A stretch of DNA of 6,211 nucleotides from Planctomycetota bacterium (GTDB lineage Bacteria > Planctomycetota > Planctomycetia > Pirellulales > Thermoguttaceae), in assembly GCA_018897395.1 (NCBI GenBank), contig JAHIKV010000006.1:1-6211 (forward strand), written 5' to 3'. Positions 5,180 through 6,211 of the stretch are shown piece by piece. A program made the translations under genes and the position numbers. The notes beneath the pieces were generated by a model. That model saw nothing but the letters and a program-made list of their open reading frames with translations, searched no databases and had not been told where the DNA came from. Numbering within the stretch: the first letter of the stretch is position 1; each line of letters begins with the position of its first letter.

Positions 5180-5208
5180 TTGGCGTTCAGTGGCTGTCCG
5201 TGTAATAT
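5180..5208 (+). promoter_or_regulatory. Possible sigma70-type promoter for the IscA-like gene
   Basis: TTGGCG (5180-5185) and TAATAT (5203-5208) are separated by 17 bases, each matching 4 of 6 consensus positions. They lie 62 bases upstream of the ATG at 5271. Matches of this quality arise by chance, so this is tentative. Confidence 0.28.
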
Positions 5209-5253
5209 GTAGTTTTAAGCTGTTCGACATGTTCCGCGAGACGCCGACAAGGC

Positions 5254-5260
5254 GGAAAGG
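5254..5260 (+). promoter_or_regulatory. Ribosome binding site of the IscA-like gene
   Basis: GGAAAGG lies 10 bases before the ATG at 5271. It supports that start over the in-frame TTG at 5166, whose extension (MGGTTWRSVAV...) is foreign to the family. Confidence 0.6.
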
Positions 5261-5270
5261 TAGATTTCTG

Positions 5271-5603
5271 ATGGCAATTACTATCACAGACGCGGCGGCC
5301 GGAGAAATCAAGCGACACATGGAAACCCAGATCGTCGAATCGGGAACCATGCTGCGGATCGGCATCGCCGGCGGCGGTTGCGCCGGACTGCAATATACCC
5401 TGGGCTTCGAGAACAACTTCGACCCTAAGGTCGATGCCCTCTACGAGCAACATGGCGTGGCGTTGGTCGCCGCGAAGAAGATGGCCCTGCACATGGACGG
5501 AACGACGGTCGATTTCCGCACGGGGCCGATGGGGAGCGGATTCTCGATCGACAATCCCAACGTTCCCCGCGGCGGCGGATGCCCCGGATGCGGACACCAT
5601 TAG
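5271..5603 (+). CDS. IscA/HesB-family iron-sulfur cluster carrier protein
   Basis: A-type carriers bind iron or Fe-S clusters through three cysteines and pass clusters to apo-proteins. The 110 residues match the family length and fold: MAITITDAAAGEIKR at the N-terminus, LRIGIAGGGCAGLQYTLGF (28-46) with Cys37 in the usual first position, a DGTTVDFR strand (76-83), and MGSGFSIDNPNV (87-98) before the C-terminal ligands. The C-terminus is GGGCPGCGHH, so the second and third cysteines (Cys104, Cys107) are spaced CxxC, whereas classical IscA/ErpA has CxC (CGCG). Two terminal histidines follow. It could be IscA, ErpA, SufA or a HesB-like relative. No isc or suf genes lie nearby to decide, so I give no symbol. 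The gene stands 170 bases after the Nudix gene, probably with its own promoter. Confidence 0.92.
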   Translation: MAITITDAAAGEIKRHMETQIVESGTMLRIGIAGGGCAGLQYTLGFENNFDPKVDALYEQHGVALVAAKKMALHMDGTTVDFRTGPMGSGFSIDNPNVPRGGGCPGCGHH

Positions 5604-5633
5604 GATTGTCGATATCTCGTTTCCACGGCGGTA

Positions 5634-5719
5634 GAAGGGAGATGAGAGAAGAGAGAAGAGGGAAAAGCGAAAGGTTGAATGGCTTTGCATCACTCTTCAC
5701 TCTTCTCTCCTCACCCTTC
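5634..5719. repeat. Inverted pair of heptamer arrays between the IscA-like and acylphosphatase genes
   Basis: The left array 5634-5662 is purine-rich, with units AGATGAG, AGAAGAG, AGAAGAG. The right array 5691-5719 is pyrimidine-rich, with units CACTCTT, CACTCTT, CTCTCCT, CACCCTT. The two 29-base arms are reverse complements at 25 of 29 positions, with a 28-base spacer. Seven-base phasing continues a little beyond both arms. Confidence 0.8.
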
Positions 5720-5750
5720 TTTCTTGATCGCGAAAACGAACGTATAAACC

Positions 5751-5756
5751 GGGAGG
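5751..5756 (+). promoter_or_regulatory. Ribosome binding site of the acylphosphatase gene
   Basis: GGGAGG ends 7 bases before GTG 5764 and 10 bases before the next in-frame GTG at 5767. Either codon could serve as the start, and the first is taken. Confidence 0.65.
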
Positions 5757-5763
5757 TTGGCAG

Positions 5764-6051
5764 GTGGTGTCAAAACGCGACCGGCGGCAGCGCGAGGTGT
5801 TTTTCACGGGCAGGGTGCAAGGCGTCGGATTCCGGTACACCGTCCGGTCGTTGGCGGCCAGGTCCGCCGTGACCGGTTTCGTGCGGAATTTGCCCGACGG
5901 GCGGGTGCATCTGGTCGTCGAGGGCGCCGCGGAAGAGGTCGCCGGGTTCGTGGATGCCGTTAAGCACGAAATGGAACGCTATATTTTAGATATCCAAGAA
6001 ACGGAACGGCCCGGCGACGGCCGGTTCCAAGAGTTCGAGATTCGTCTCTAA
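5764..6051 (+). CDS. acyP: Acylphosphatase
   Basis: Acylphosphatase hydrolyses the carboxyl-phosphate bond of acyl phosphates such as acetyl phosphate or 1,3-bisphosphoglycerate. The 95 residues are the usual size of the small cytosolic enzyme. The signature runs from FFTGRVQGVGFRY (13-25), with catalytic Arg24 in GVGFR, to GFVRNLPDGRVHLVVEG (38-54), with catalytic Asn42. The remainder forms the expected helix (AEEVAGFVDAVKHEM) and a closing strand (FQEFEIRL). All catalytic positions are present, so the enzyme should be active. The start is GTG 5764 or GTG 5767 behind GGGAGG. It lies 160 bases after the IscA-like gene, across an inverted heptamer pair, so it is probably not tightly coupled to it. 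Confidence 0.95.
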   Translation: MVSKRDRRQREVFFTGRVQGVGFRYTVRSLAARSAVTGFVRNLPDGRVHLVVEGAAEEVAGFVDAVKHEMERYILDIQETERPGDGRFQEFEIRL

Positions 6052-6060
6052 GATAGGGTG

Positions 6061-6071
6061 GGGTCAGACCC
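6061..6071. repeat. Small GGGTC/GACCC palindrome
   Basis: GGGTC-A-GACCC is a perfect 5-bp palindrome around one base, 9 bases after the acylphosphatase stop. GGGTCAGACCC cores are familiar from REP sequences linked to REP-associated tyrosine transposases. Nothing resembling such a transposase is within the window, so this is only a possible REP fragment. The remaining 6072-6211 shows a TGGCACT direct repeat (around 6075 and 6099) and short unconvincing frames, with no gene I can support. Confidence 0.35.
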
Positions 6072-6211
6072 GAATGGCACTGTTGAATGTAACGTATTGG
6101 CACTCAATGGGAAAGGACATCTTCGGCGTGGAGACGGGTTGAAGAGAGAGAATGAGCATGGCCGCAAAAGGTGGGCATGAGGATTGACGGTGAAGGGCTG
6201 TGGTGTGCGGG

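Noticed and set aside
5166..5270. Upstream TTG start for the IscA-like gene
   Set aside because: The extension does not belong to the family, and ATG 5271 has GGAAAGG at proper spacing.
6177..6211. Start of a truncated gene at the right edge (ATG 6177, MRIDGEGLWCA)
   Set aside because: Only 11 codons are visible and no family is recognisable. An AAAGGTGGG upstream is suggestive but too little to support a CDS.

Overview
This window reads as a chromosomal housekeeping segment of a moderately GC-rich bacterium. All seven convincing genes lie on the + strand: rho, ribH, nusB, ftsY, a Nudix-type hydrolase, an IscA/HesB-type iron-sulfur protein and an acylphosphatase. The short FtsY without an acidic A domain, its AKLD G4 motif, the ribH-nusB-ftsY order and the GC-rich palindromic repeats between genes together suggest a planctomycete, possibly near Pirellulales. 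This assignment is inferred from memory of family sequences, not from a search.

Layout: 1-337 is a leader with two GC-rich hairpins in opposite orientation, then rho (338-1810). A four-copy heptamer array and a strong hairpin separate rho from ribH (1886-2392). Nine heptamers start on the ribH stop codon, followed by a GC-rich hairpin and a pyrimidine-rich array up to nusB (2553-2966). Six heptamers begin inside the nusB 3' end. Next is a 525-base gap holding a nested inverted-repeat island (3039-3423), closed by nine heptamers in the opposite orientation that run into the ftsY ATG (3492-4412). A hairpin repeat lies 4 bases after ftsY. The Nudix gene (4474-5100), the IscA-like gene (5271-5603), a purine/pyrimidine inverted heptamer pair (5634-5719) and the acylphosphatase gene (5764-6051) follow. 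The last 160 bases contain no gene I can support.

Functionally the genes cover transcription termination and antitermination (Rho, NusB), riboflavin synthesis (RibH), co-translational membrane targeting (FtsY) and small metabolic or repair roles. They do not form one pathway. The ribH-nusB link is the classic bacterial neighbourhood.

The unusual content is between the genes. 7-bp-period arrays, apparently of one drifting family, occupy five gaps, with a related pyrimidine-rich array upstream of nusB. They supply the stop codons of ribH and nusB and abut the ftsY start. A set of inverted repeats is nested like Russian dolls between nusB and ftsY. I see no CRISPR array, tRNA, rRNA or complete insertion sequence, and no intrinsic terminator with a proper U tract.
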